64,000 nucleotides of DNA from Advenella kashmirensis W13003 (GTDB taxonomy: Bacteria; Pseudomonadota; Gammaproteobacteria; Burkholderiales; Burkholderiaceae_B), in assembly GCF_000506985.1 (NCBI RefSeq), contig NZ_KI650981.1, positions 481,028 through 545,027 of the forward strand. Reading direction: 5' to 3'. Shown here piece after piece: positions 55,754 through 64,000 of this stretch (position 1 is its first letter; each line of letters starts with the position of its first letter). Below the pieces are notes generated by a model. The model did no database searches. It saw nothing but the letters and a program-made list of their open reading frames with translations, and was not told where the DNA came from. The translations under genes and the position numbers were made by a program.

Positions 55754-57241
55754 TCAGGTCGGCACGATATCCAGCGTGAAACCCACTTTTTTCCATTCAG
55801 CCGCTTCCAGGGCAAGCGTGTAGCGCGTGAGCGGGTGATCTTCCAGCCATTTTTTCCCGACGCATAATTTCAGTTTTTCCTCGCCTGTTTCCAGCGTGAC
55901 CGGCAGAGCGGTGACGGGCTGTCGACGTCGCATGAACACCACGGCCAGCCGCAGGCATAAGGTCAGACGCCATTTGGCACGCGTGGGCGCTTCGGCCAAC
56001 AGCTTATCCAGTTTCCCCTGATGGCCCAGGGTCAGGAAAGAGAGCAGTTCCTGTTCGGCTTCGGAAAAACCGGGCATATCGGCGTTGGCCATCACATAGG
56101 CAGTGTGTTTGTGATAATTGTTCTGTGAAATACTCAGGCCTGTTTCGTGCAGGTCGCAAGCCCAGCCCAGATAGCGCCGCAGATCATCCGCAGCAGGTTC
56201 GTCTGACAGTATTGAGTCAAAAAAGGTCAGCGCCTGTTTTTTGACGCGGGCGGCCTGGCGTACGTCGATATGATAGCGTTTCATGAACACCAGGGCAGTC
56301 TCATCACGTTTGTCATGAGACGTGTCGCGGCCCAGCATATCGTAAAGCACCCCGACGCGCAGGGCACCATCTCCCTGGTTCATCTGTTTGACCTGCAACT
56401 CGCTGAAAATCGCCATCATGATAGACAGGCCCGCAGGCAAAACTTCCATCCGGTCCGGTTTGAGGCCATGCAGTTCGGGGGCATGGGCGCTGCCGTGACG
56501 GATTAGCACTTTTTTTAGCTTCTGCATGCCGTCCAGCGTAATGCCTTTCTCGGAAAACCCCGATTCTTCCAATGTGGCGACCAGTGCCTTGGCGGTACCG
56601 GAGGACCCGAAAGCCTCGTCCCAGCCCAGATGCCGATATTGCCTGGAAATAATCTCGATTTCCTTGCGTGCGGCGATTTCTGCCTGTATGAATCCTTCTT
56701 CCGTGACTTTTCCGTCCGGAAAATACGCCTTGGTATAACTGACGCACCCGATGGCGAGCGATTTCATGAGCAGAGGTTCCAGCTCCTGACCGATAATGAA
56801 TTCAGTTGAGCCGCCGCCAATATCGACGACAAATCGCTTGTTTATCGAGGGCGGCAATTCATGGATGACGCCTGAATAAATCAGCCGCGCTTCCTCCTGG
56901 CCGGAAATCACTTCTATCGGATAGCCCAGTGCGGCTTCTGCGCGCGGCAGAAAGTCAGCGACGTTGCGCGCGACCCGAAAGGTATTGGTCGCCACGGCTC
57001 GCACGCGGCCGGCGGGAAAATTATCAAGGCGTTCGCCGAAGCGGGACAGAACCGCGATGGCGCGCTGTATGGCTTCTTCGCTCAGGACGCGATCGGCATC
57101 CAGTCCGGCGGCAAGCCGGACCGTCTCTTTCAGTCGGTCAGTGGCGTAAATCTGAACAGATTGTTCATTCTGGACAATCCTTGCAATGGACAGGCGAAAA
57201 CTGTTTGAGCCCAGGTCGACGGCGGCAAGTAATTGTTCCAT
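55754..57241 (-). CDS. ppx: Exopolyphosphatase (Ppx/GppA family)
   Basis: A 495-residue enzyme of the actin-like ATPase fold. Residues 1-310 hold the Ppx/GppA domain: AAVDLGSNSFRLSIAR, ATNTFRVARN, the catalytic Glu in ISGQEEARLIYSGV and VVDIGGGSTEFIIG. The C-terminal part resembles an HD-like helical domain (RYLGWACDLHETGLSIS). It releases phosphate from polyphosphate or acts on pppGpp; its position divergent from ppk favours the former. ATG 57241 gives the usual MEQLLAAVDLGS start. Confidence 0.93.
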   Translation of the reverse strand: MEQLLAAVDLGSNSFRLSIARIVQNEQSVQIYATDRLKETVRLAAGLDADRVLSEEAIQRAIAVLSRFGERLDNFPAGRVRAVATNTFRVARNVADFLPRAEAALGYPIEVISGQEEARLIYSGVIHELPPSINKRFVVDIGGGSTEFIIGQELEPLLMKSLAIGCVSYTKAYFPDGKVTEEGFIQAEIAARKEIEIISRQYRHLGWDEAFGSSGTAKALVATLEESGFSEKGITLDGMQKLKKVLIRHGSAHAPELHGLKPDRMEVLPAGLSIMMAIFSELQVKQMNQGDGALRVGVLYDMLGRDTSHDKRDETALVFMKRYHIDVRQAARVKKQALTFFDSILSDEPAADDLRRYLGWACDLHETGLSISQNNYHKHTAYVMANADMPGFSEAEQELLSFLTLGHQGKLDKLLAEAPTRAKWRLTLCLRLAVVFMRRRQPVTALPVTLETGEEKLKLCVGKKWLEDHPLTRYTLALEAAEWKKVGFTLDIVPT

Positions 57242-57407
57242 GATGCATCTTGTAGGTAAAGGAAACGCCATTTTAGTAAAAAAGCCGAGATTGCGAGCGC
57301 AAGACGGCCATTTTGGCGCAGGATAATTTTTGTAATAATCCTGTTATATTTATGATGTATAAGAATCGTTCCCTTTAAAAGCCCGAAAATTACTCTACGC
57401 AGCTTAC

Positions 57408-59501
57408 ATGTCCGATACCAACACAGCTCCCGCAATGCCAGACGTTACTTTACTCAACCGAGAGCTGTCGCTGCTCAAGTTCAATGAACGTGTGCTGGGC
57501 ATGGCCGTCAATCAGAGCCATCCGCTGCTGGAGCGCCTGCGCTATCTGTGTATCGTGAGCTCGAATCTGGATGAGTTTTTTGAAATCCGCATCTCCAGCC
57601 TGAAAGAGCAGGAACGTCAATTTCCTAATGTGCCGGGCGAAGACGGCCTGACGCCATCGGCGGCTTTTGAGCTGGTGCAACAGCGTGTGCACGATCTGGT
57701 CGACCGCCAGTATGCCCTGCTCAACAAGGATATTTTCCCAGCACTGCGTAAAAGGGGGGTGTCGGTCTTGGCGCCCAGGGAGTATTCGCCAGCCATTTCA
57801 GAATGGGCACGCGATGTTTTTCTGAACGAAGTATTGCCGCTGCTCACGCCGATCGGACTGGATCCGGCGCACCCGTTTCCCCGTGTTTACAACAAAAGTC
57901 TGAACTTCATCGTGTCGCTCAGCGGCCAGGACGCTTTCGGGCGTCGCGCGTCAATTGCCATCGTGCAGGCACCTCGCGCCTTGCCGCGCCTGCTTGAAAT
58001 ACCGGAATCGGTCTGCGGGCAGCGCCACACCTACACCCTGCTGTCTTCGCTCATGCAGGAGTTCTCCGGCGAACTGTTCCCGGGTATGCAGGTCAAGGGG
58101 CTTTATCAATGGCGTGTCACGCGCAACAGCGATCTGTTCGTCGATGAGGACGAAGTGACCAATCTGCGGCAGGCACTGCAGGGGGAATTGTCCCAGCGTA
58201 ACTTCGGGGCGGCAGTGCGACTGGAAATTTCCGAAGACACGCCGGTGGACCTGGAGCATTTTCTGCAACGGGAATTTGCCCTGGACGCCAAGGATACCTA
58301 TCGCACCCATGGTAGCGTCAACCTGACGCGTCTGATGCCGCTGTGCGATATCGACGCCGATCCCGAATTGGTATTCCCTAGCTACCGCGCCCGTCTGCCT
58401 GCGCCGTTCGATACCATGAATGACAATCCGGCCGATATGTTTGACGCGATTGCGCGTGAGGACCGGCTGCTGCATCATCCCTATCAGTCGTTCAAGCCCG
58501 TCATCGATTTTCTGACGTCTGCGGCGCTTGACCCCAAGGTGGTGGCCATCAAACAGACCATTTATCGTACTGGCGAAGACTCTGAACTCATGAGCCTGTT
58601 GCTGGCTGCGGCCAAGGCAGGTAAGGAAGTCACCGTCGTGGTTGAGCTGATGGCGCGCTTTGACGAACAGACCAACATCAACTGGGCCGCCAAGCTGGAA
58701 GAGGTGGGCGCGCATGTCGTGTATGGTGTGGTGGGGCACAAGACCCATGCCAAGATGCTGCTTGTTCTGCGTCGGGAGGGCCGTAAAATTGTACGGTATG
58801 GTCATCTGGGCACAGGTAACTATCATCCGCGAACAGCGCGGCTGTACACAGACTTTGGTTTGCTGACGGCCAACCCTGATCTGACCGATGATATGGACCG
58901 GGTGTTCTCGTTATTGACCGGACTGGGAACCCGCCGCCCGCTCAAGTTGTTGCTGCAGTCGCCTTTTACCCTGCATGAGCGGGTCGTGGAGATGATTCAG
59001 GCCGAAACCGCGCAGGCGCTGGCCGGCAAGAAAGCAGTCATTATGGCCAAAATGAATTCCCTGCTGGAAACCGAAGTCATTGAGGCGCTCTATAAGGCAA
59101 GCCAGGCGGGCGTTCGCATCGAGCTGATCGTACGCGGGGTCTGCGCGCTTCGCTCGGGCGTACCGGGTCTGTCGGAAAATATACGGGTGCGCTCGATTGT
59201 CGGACGGTTTCTGGAGCATTCCCGGGTCTTTTATTTTCATGCCGGCGGTCGCGAAGAAGTCTACCTGTCTTCGGCTGACTGGATGGCGCGCAATTTTTTC
59301 CGCCGGGTGGAAGTGGCATTCCCGATTCTCAATCCGGCATTGAAGAAACGGGTGATCAACGAATCCTTTATCTTCCCGTTAAAAGACAACGTGCTGGCCT
59401 GGGAGCAGAAACCCAGCGGCGAGTATGAACGGGTCAAGAATCGTCGTGAATCGTTCAATATCCATCACTATCTGATGAATCTGCTGGGAAAGGCAGTTTG
59501 A
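57408..59501 (+). CDS. ppk: Polyphosphate kinase 1
   Basis: A 697-residue enzyme that polymerises the ATP gamma-phosphate into polyphosphate. The N-terminal domain begins LLNRELSLLKFNERVLGMA. The catalytic histidine is in GVVGHKTHAKMLLVLR, and the second conserved histidine region is YGHLGTGNYHPRTARLYTDFGLL. RIELIVRGVCALRSGVPGLSENIRVRSIVGRFLEHSR forms the late conserved part. The gene is divergent from ppx, with 166 bp between the start codons, and stands upstream of the pst operon. Confidence 0.96.
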   Translation: MSDTNTAPAMPDVTLLNRELSLLKFNERVLGMAVNQSHPLLERLRYLCIVSSNLDEFFEIRISSLKEQERQFPNVPGEDGLTPSAAFELVQQRVHDLVDRQYALLNKDIFPALRKRGVSVLAPREYSPAISEWARDVFLNEVLPLLTPIGLDPAHPFPRVYNKSLNFIVSLSGQDAFGRRASIAIVQAPRALPRLLEIPESVCGQRHTYTLLSSLMQEFSGELFPGMQVKGLYQWRVTRNSDLFVDEDEVTNLRQALQGELSQRNFGAAVRLEISEDTPVDLEHFLQREFALDAKDTYRTHGSVNLTRLMPLCDIDADPELVFPSYRARLPAPFDTMNDNPADMFDAIAREDRLLHHPYQSFKPVIDFLTSAALDPKVVAIKQTIYRTGEDSELMSLLLAAAKAGKEVTVVVELMARFDEQTNINWAAKLEEVGAHVVYGVVGHKTHAKMLLVLRREGRKIVRYGHLGTGNYHPRTARLYTDFGLLTANPDLTDDMDRVFSLLTGLGTRRPLKLLLQSPFTLHERVVEMIQAETAQALAGKKAVIMAKMNSLLETEVIEALYKASQAGVRIELIVRGVCALRSGVPGLSENIRVRSIVGRFLEHSRVFYFHAGGREEVYLSSADWMARNFFRRVEVAFPILNPALKKRVINESFIFPLKDNVLAWEQKPSGEYERVKNRRESFNIHHYLMNLLGKAV

Positions 59502-59936
59502 GGCAGCGGGACAGGGTATGCGCGCCGGTCGAAAGCGGCGGCGCTGCCACTTCGATGGAATGATTCCGAAACACGCGGGTAAACTTCAATAATGTGTCGC
59601 TGCCAAGAGCGGGTCGATGCACAAAAACAGACAAGTGAGGCACTTGATCCACGCAATTTTGTAACATGACGATATATGACAGTATTGATCCACTGTTGTT
59701 CTGAATCCGCTTTTTATTCAGATTTTTTTGGCTTTAATACAGCCATCATATAATGAAATATATGAAGCAAGCATTTGATATTATTAAAAAAAATAAACAT
59801 GCTTAGTGGTTTCCCTAGCGAAGGAATCAAATTGCCTTATATTTGTCACTATCCTGTCATAAAGCGGTTTTACTATACTCGGGAAGGACATCAAGGTTCG
59901 TATTTTGTTACCTCTTTAACGTATTAAGGAATATAC
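59502..59936. other. Intergenic region between ppk and pstS
   Basis: GGCAGCG (59502-59508) and CGCTGCC (59542-59548) form a possible ppk terminator without a T-run. 59650-59830 is strongly AT-rich and has no ORF. The right end carries the Pho box and pstS promoter. Confidence 0.5.
59843..59879 (+). promoter_or_regulatory. Pho box and pstS promoter
   Basis: TTGTCAC (59843-59849), a 4-bp spacer TATC, and CTGTCAT (59854-59860) form the classical PhoB double 7-mer in place of a -35. TATACT at 59874-59879 is the -10, 13 bp further on. Phosphate starvation should therefore switch on pstS. Confidence 0.85.
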
Positions 59937-60983
59937 ATGTTCAAACATGCACTCAAAAGCGTTTCTGTTGCCGTCGCGCTGTCGACAGCGGCTTTCGCTG
60001 CTCATGCTGCCGCAACTGTGACCGGTGCAGGCGCTTCTTTCCCATATCCTGTTTATGCGAAATGGGCTTCCCTGTACGCAGCAGAAACCGGTAATAAAAT
60101 CAATTACCAATCTATCGGTTCCGGTGGCGGTCAGCAGCAGATTATCGCCAAAACAGTCGATTTCGGCGCATCTGACGATCCATTGAACGAGAAAAAACTG
60201 TCTGAAAACGGCCTGTTGCAGTTCCCGGCCGTCATCGGCGGCACGGTGCCTGTTGTCAATATCGACGGCATCAAACCCGGTCAGCTGAAACTGACAGGTC
60301 CGGTCCTCGCCGACATTTTCCTGGGCAAAGTGACCAAATGGAATGACCAGGCTATCGCTTCCCTGAACCCAGGTGTGACGCTGCCTGACGCGGCAATCAT
60401 TGTTGTGCACCGTTCAGACGGTTCAGGCACCACATTCGGGTGGACCAACTATCTGTCCAAAGTGTCTGCAGACTGGAAAGACAAAGTGGGCGAAGGCAAA
60501 GCCGTTAAATGGCCTACAGGTCAGGGCGGTAAGGGTAACGAAGGCGTGGCCGCTTATGTTGGTCAGCTGAAGAACTCTATCGGTTACGTTGAATACGCGT
60601 ATGCCAAACAGAACAACCTGTCCTGGACACAGCTGAAAAACAAAGACGGCAAATTCGTTCAGCCTGAACAGAAAGCGTTTGCCGCTGCCGCTGCAAACGC
60701 CGACTGGAAAAGCGCACCTGGCATGGGTGTGGTTCTGACAGAAGAGCCTGGTGCTGATTCCTGGCCTGTGACTGCAGCCACCTTCATCCTGGTTCACAAA
60801 AAAGCTGACAAGCCTGAGCAAACGAAAGCCGTTCTGTCTTTCTTTGACTGGGCCTTCAAAAACGGTGGGAAATCGGCTTCAGAGATCGATTATGTACCCC
60901 TGCCAGACGAAGTGACCAAAGAAGTTCGCGCAGCATGGGCTTCAGAAATCAAATCTGCCGACGGTCAGGCAGTCTGGAAATAA
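59937..60983 (+). CDS. pstS: Phosphate ABC transporter periplasmic binding protein PstS
   Basis: A 348-residue protein. The signal peptide MFKHALKSVSVAVALSTAAFAAHAA is cleaved near residue 24. Phosphate contacts are in TGAGASFPYPVY, SIGSGGGQQQI, DFGASDDPL and RSDGSGTTFGWTNYLSK. ATG 59937 has TAAGGA upstream. A Pho box and -10 precede it. A strong hairpin with T-run follows the gene, so it is probably made in excess over the membrane components. Confidence 0.97.
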   Translation: MFKHALKSVSVAVALSTAAFAAHAAATVTGAGASFPYPVYAKWASLYAAETGNKINYQSIGSGGGQQQIIAKTVDFGASDDPLNEKKLSENGLLQFPAVIGGTVPVVNIDGIKPGQLKLTGPVLADIFLGKVTKWNDQAIASLNPGVTLPDAAIIVVHRSDGSGTTFGWTNYLSKVSADWKDKVGEGKAVKWPTGQGGKGNEGVAAYVGQLKNSIGYVEYAYAKQNNLSWTQLKNKDGKFVQPEQKAFAAAAANADWKSAPGMGVVLTEEPGADSWPVTAATFILVHKKADKPEQTKAVLSFFDWAFKNGGKSASEIDYVPLPDEVTKEVRAAWASEIKSADGQAVWK

Positions 60984-61014
60984 TCAGGTCAATCAAAACC
61001 TGAGTACCTAATAA

Positions 61015-61052
61015 AACATGGCGACTTAAATTTTTAAGCCGCCATGTTTTTT
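61015..61052 (+). terminator. Attenuating terminator between pstS and pstC
   Basis: AACATGGCG (61015-61023) and CGCCATGTT (61040-61048) with an inner CTTAAA/TTTAAG stem run into TTTTTT. It lies within the operon 25 bp before pstC, so only part of the transcripts should continue. Confidence 0.8.
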
Positions 61053-61075
61053 ACGAACACCTAGACGGGTTTACA

Positions 61076-62092
61076 ATGAGCGTTTCGATAACGACTACCG
61101 CAGCCGGGCCCAACCAGTCCGCCATCCAGACTATGCAAAAAGAACTTCCTCCCACTCCAGCCCGGAGCAACGCGTTCGCCGACGTTCTGTTCAAGAACAT
61201 CGCCCGCTTTTTTGCTTTCTTTGTATTTTCGCTTCTTGCGGCTATTATGGTGTCGCTGGTGTATGGAAGTCAGGAAACGCTGCTCAAGTATGGTGCCGCA
61301 TTCTTGTGGACCAATGACTGGGACCCGGTCAATGATATCTACGGTGCTGTTGTTCCCATTATCGGTACGCTTATCACGGCATTTGTCGCTCTCATTATTG
61401 CGGTGCCGGTCTCTTTCGGTATCGCCATGTTCCTGACCGAGCTGTCCCCTACATGGTTGCGTCGCCCGCTGGGCACGGCAGTGGAACTGCTTGCTGCCGT
61501 CCCTTCCATTATTTACGGCATGTGGGGACTTTTCGTCTTCGTGCCCATCTTTCAGCAGTACATCCAGCCCACGTTAATCAACGTGCTGGGTGCCATTCCG
61601 TTCATCGGACAGTTTTTTCAGGGTGCGCCTTTCGGTATTGGTCTTTTCACCGCCGGGCTTATCCTGTCCATCATGATTATTCCCTATATTGCGTCGGTCA
61701 TGCGTGACGTGTTCGAGGTCGTGCCGCCCATGCTCAAGGAATCGGCCTATGGTCTGGGTTCCACAACCTGGGAAGTCATGTGGCGGGTCGTGCTGCCCTT
61801 CACGAAAAGCGGTGTGATCGGCGGCATTATGCTGGGATTGGGTCGTGCATTAGGTGAAACGATGGCTGTCACGTTCGTGATCGGCAACTCCTTCCGCCTG
61901 CCCGGCAGTGTGTTCGATCCGTCCAACTCTATTGCATCGGCCATTGCCAATGAATTTAACGAAGCAGGGGGCCTGCAGAAATCATCGCTGATCGAGCTGG
62001 GGCTGATCCTGTTCCTGATTACAACGGTGGTATTGATGGCTTCGCGACTGATGCTGGCAAAAATGTCAGCGGGCGAAGGCAAAAAGTCCTGA
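61076..62092 (+). CDS. pstC: Phosphate ABC transporter permease PstC
   Basis: A 338-residue inner-membrane permease with about six membrane segments. Landmarks are [59 protein letters not shown] and the EAA-type loop [22 protein letters not shown]. It forms the channel with PstA. The stop is followed after 21 bp by the pstA start. Confidence 0.95.
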   Translation: MSVSITTTAAGPNQSAIQTMQKELPPTPARSNAFADVLFKNIARFFAFFVFSLLAAIMVSLVYGSQETLLKYGAAFLWTNDWDPVNDIYGAVVPIIGTLITAFVALIIAVPVSFGIAMFLTELSPTWLRRPLGTAVELLAAVPSIIYGMWGLFVFVPIFQQYIQPTLINVLGAIPFIGQFFQGAPFGIGLFTAGLILSIMIIPYIASVMRDVFEVVPPMLKESAYGLGSTTWEVMWRVVLPFTKSGVIGGIMLGLGRALGETMAVTFVIGNSFRLPGSVFDPSNSIASAIANEFNEAGGLQKSSLIELGLILFLITTVVLMASRLMLAKMSAGEGKKS

Positions 62093-62113
62093 TTGAGGCG
62101 AAAGAGATACTTT

Positions 62114-63004
62114 ATGAACACAACAACAGCATCCATCACGACAACTCCGGCCAATTCGGCCATCAACCCTAATAACGGCATCTATCGTCGCCGCCATCTC
62201 CGTAACAAGATCATGCTGACCTTATCATCAGCAGCCCTGATTTTCGGGCTGTTCTGGCTGGTCTGGATTCTGTTCACCCTGGCGATCAAGGGCGGCGGAT
62301 CACTCTCCCTGTCTCTCTTTACGGAAAAAACGCCCGGACCAGGCGAAGCGGGCGGTCTGGCCAACGCGCTGATCGGTTCGGTCCTGATGTCGGCCGTTGG
62401 TACCGCGATCGGTACACCGATAGGCATTCTGGCCGGTACGTATCTGGCCGAATATGGCCAGCGCGGCTGGCTTGCGCCGGCCACCCGGTTCCTCAATGAC
62501 GTGCTGCTGTCAGCCCCGTCCATCGTGATCGGTCTGTTTATTTATGCGATCGTGGTGTCCAATTCCGGCCATTATTCAGGCTGGGCAGGTTCATTTGCCC
62601 TGGCTATTCTGGTGATCCCCGTCGTGGTGCGTACCACAGACAACATGCTGGCCCTGGTACCCAACAGCCTGCGTGAAGCGGCATCTGCCCTGGGCTGCCC
62701 GAAATGGCGGGTCATTACACTGGTGTGCTACAAGGCGGCCATGTCCGGTATTCTGACGGGCGTGCTGCTGGCGGTGGCCCGTATTGCCGGTGAAACTGCG
62801 CCTTTGCTGTTTACTGCGCTGTCGAACCAGTTCACCAGCTGGAATATGAATGGGCCGATGGCCAACCTGCCGGTCGTGATCTATCAATACGCGGCCAGCC
62901 CCTTTAAAGACTGGAATGAACTGGCATGGGCAGGCGCGACCCTGATCACATTGCTGGTGCTGGCACTCAACATTCTGGCCCGTAACGCGTTTCGCAGCAA
63001 ATAA
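62114..63004 (+). CDS. pstA: Phosphate ABC transporter permease PstA
   Basis: A 296-residue permease. The first helix is [27 protein letters not shown], and the family segments [33 protein letters not shown] and the EAA-type loop [27 protein letters not shown] follow. ATG 62114 is chosen over a TTG at 62093, which directly adjoins the pstC stop. The N-terminal 30 residues are Thr/Ala/Asn-rich and poorly conserved in type. Confidence 0.95.
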   Translation: MNTTTASITTTPANSAINPNNGIYRRRHLRNKIMLTLSSAALIFGLFWLVWILFTLAIKGGGSLSLSLFTEKTPGPGEAGGLANALIGSVLMSAVGTAIGTPIGILAGTYLAEYGQRGWLAPATRFLNDVLLSAPSIVIGLFIYAIVVSNSGHYSGWAGSFALAILVIPVVVRTTDNMLALVPNSLREAASALGCPKWRVITLVCYKAAMSGILTGVLLAVARIAGETAPLLFTALSNQFTSWNMNGPMANLPVVIYQYAASPFKDWNELAWAGATLITLLVLALNILARNAFRSK

Positions 63005-63045
63005 TCTGCGGCCCTCACATTAAAGTATTCGTCAGGAAGACACAC

Positions 63046-63822
63046 ATGGAAAACTTGGTTACGAACGACCAGACAAAGATTGAAGTCAAGAATCTGAATT
63101 TTTACTACGGCAAGTTTCACGCGATCAAAGACGTGAACATGCGTATTGCCAAGAACAAGGTCACGGCATTCATCGGCCCTTCAGGTTGCGGCAAATCGAC
63201 ACTGCTGCGTGTATTCAACCGCATGTACGAGCTGTATCCAGGCCAGCGCGCAGAAGGCGAAATCAATATGGACGGCGAGAACCTGCTGACGTCCAAGCAG
63301 GATATCGCGCTGTTGCGTGCCAAGGTCGGCATGGTGTTCCAGAAACCCACACCATTCCCCATGAGCATCTACGATAACGTTGCATTCGGTGTGAAACTGT
63401 TCGAACGCCTGAGCAAGGCCGCGATGGACGAGCGCGTCGAATGGGCTCTGACCAAAGCGGCGCTCTGGAACGAAGTCAAAGACAAACTGGCTCAAAGCGG
63501 TAACGGCCTGTCAGGTGGACAGCAACAGCGTTTGTGCATCGCACGCGGTATCGCCATCAAGCCCGAAGTCCTCCTGCTGGACGAACCCTGCTCGGCGCTG
63601 GACCCGATTTCGACCGTCAAAATCGAAGAGCTGATTACCGAACTGAAAAAAGACTATACGGTGGCCATCGTGACGCACAACATGCAGCAGGCGGCCCGTT
63701 GCTCCGATTACACCGCCTATATGTATCTGGGTGAGCTGATGGAATTTGGAGAGACCGAGCAGATGTTCGTCAAACCAAAACGCAAGGAAACAGAAGACTA
63801 CATCACGGGTCGTTTCGGCTAA
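63046..63822 (+). CDS. pstB: Phosphate ABC transporter ATP-binding protein PstB
   Basis: A 258-residue ATPase. Walker [13 protein letters not shown] (about residues 43-54), Q-loop [20 protein letters not shown] (diagnostic for PstB), signature [16 protein letters not shown], Walker [17 protein letters not shown] and H-loop [15 protein letters not shown] are complete. The GRFG end is typical. phoU normally follows pstB in this operon; here an IS3-family end lies within about 80 bp. Confidence 0.97.
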   Translation: MENLVTNDQTKIEVKNLNFYYGKFHAIKDVNMRIAKNKVTAFIGPSGCGKSTLLRVFNRMYELYPGQRAEGEINMDGENLLTSKQDIALLRAKVGMVFQKPTPFPMSIYDNVAFGVKLFERLSKAAMDERVEWALTKAALWNEVKDKLAQSGNGLSGGQQQRLCIARGIAIKPEVLLLDEPCSALDPISTVKIEELITELKKDYTVAIVTHNMQQAARCSDYTAYMYLGELMEFGETEQMFVKPKRKETEDYITGRFG

Positions 63823-63900
63823 ATCCTGTGGCGGAGCCCACGCTCCGGTTGGCGTGTGTTGTACTGTGGTAAGTGAACTGCGCCCCGTTGTGCTCGATTA

Positions 63901-64000
63901 TGAAGTGACCCCACAAAGTTGGACGATTAAAGCTAGGTTTTGAAGGCCTGGGTTCGGTATTGCACCGGGCTCAGGCCATTTAGTTTTGTTTTGATGCGCT
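63901..64000 (-). mobile_element. End of an IS3-family insertion sequence, cut by window edge
   Basis: TGAAGTGACCCCACAAAGTT at 63901-63920 has the TGA start and CCCC...AAAGTTGGAC form of IS3-family terminal repeats. The transposase C-terminus begins 32 bp inside. A similar TGAACTGCGCCCCGTTG at 63874 could be a second, older IS end, so the exact boundary is uncertain. Confidence 0.75.
63933..64000 (-). CDS. IS3-family transposase OrfB, C-terminal fragment
   Basis: The minus-strand frame entering at the window edge reads RIKTKLNGLSPVQYRTQAFKT and ends at TAG (plus-strand 63933-63935). The NGLSPVQYR motif is the common C-terminal sequence of the IS3-family DDE transposase (after its rve integrase core). 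Only 21 complete codons are visible, so neither the group nor the intactness of the element can be told. Confidence 0.8.
   Translation of the reverse strand, partial: RIKTKLNGLSPVQYRTQAFKT

Noticed and set aside
57242..57407. Pho box between ppx and ppk
   Set aside because: CTGTTAT-ATTT-ATGATGT has one good half only; the second half matches at three of seven positions.
59660..59684. Minus-strand Pho box upstream of the pstS site
   Set aside because: The half-sites do not keep the 4-bp spacing, and no minus-strand gene lies in reach.

Overview
The window is a chromosomal segment of a betaproteobacterium, most likely Burkholderiales, family Alcaligenaceae (a Bordetella/Advenella-like genome; the genus is inference from protein character and gene order only). 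Support comes from the beta-type neighbourhoods hda/HAD phosphatase/pcnB/folK, greA/yhbY/rlmE/ftsH/folP/glmM and ffs/dnaX/ybaB/recR, and from a MutL that keeps the endonuclease motifs. Gene density is high and most of the sequence is core housekeeping DNA.

Layout. 1-9685: a peptide ABC transporter locus with one partial and three complete tandem paralogues of a DppA-type binding protein, then dppBCDF; a similar hairpin leader precedes each complete paralogue. 9812-14171 (minus): AI-2E/PerM permease, hda, HAD phosphatase, pcnB, folK. 14232-15281: purM. 15298-20271 (minus): tsaE, amiC, mutL, miaA. 20339-22842: AEC transporter, xerD, ybaK. 23029-23103: tRNA-Arg(CCU). 23114-24702 (minus): a small, visibly AT-rich islet with two two-gene operons, each headed by a copy of the same ~85-bp promoter/leader repeat; no integrase is visible. 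24817-24960: an unlisted 47-residue acidic ORF with its own terminator. 25019-26951 (minus): GntR regulator, TauE/SafE exporter, DUF1634-like protein, with a perfect 30-bp palindrome in front of the regulator.

27905-33950: an AddB/AddA-like nuclease-helicase pair. 33981-37361: 4.5S RNA, dnaX (with an A10 slippage site that should give a short gamma-type subunit), ybaB, recR. 37447-39715: transaldolase and an unrecognised exported protein. 39812-44225: carAB. 44380-47986: a bacterioferritin lacking the haem-ligand Met, an SDR, a histidine phosphatase and a uracil/xanthine permease. 48290-54740: greA, yhbY, rlmE, ftsH, folP, glmM. 54895-55659: an OlsB-like acyltransferase. 55754-63822: phosphate/polyphosphate block, ppx and ppk divergent, then pstSCAB behind a good Pho box. 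The window ends inside the 3' end of an IS3-family element inserted just after pstB, where phoU is usually found.

Functional links: the Dpp cluster takes up peptides with several alternative receptors; Pst, Ppk and Ppx form a phosphate acquisition and storage unit; MutL, RecR, DnaX, Hda and the AddAB-like pair serve replication and repair. The least explained part is the islet at 23.1-24.7 kb.
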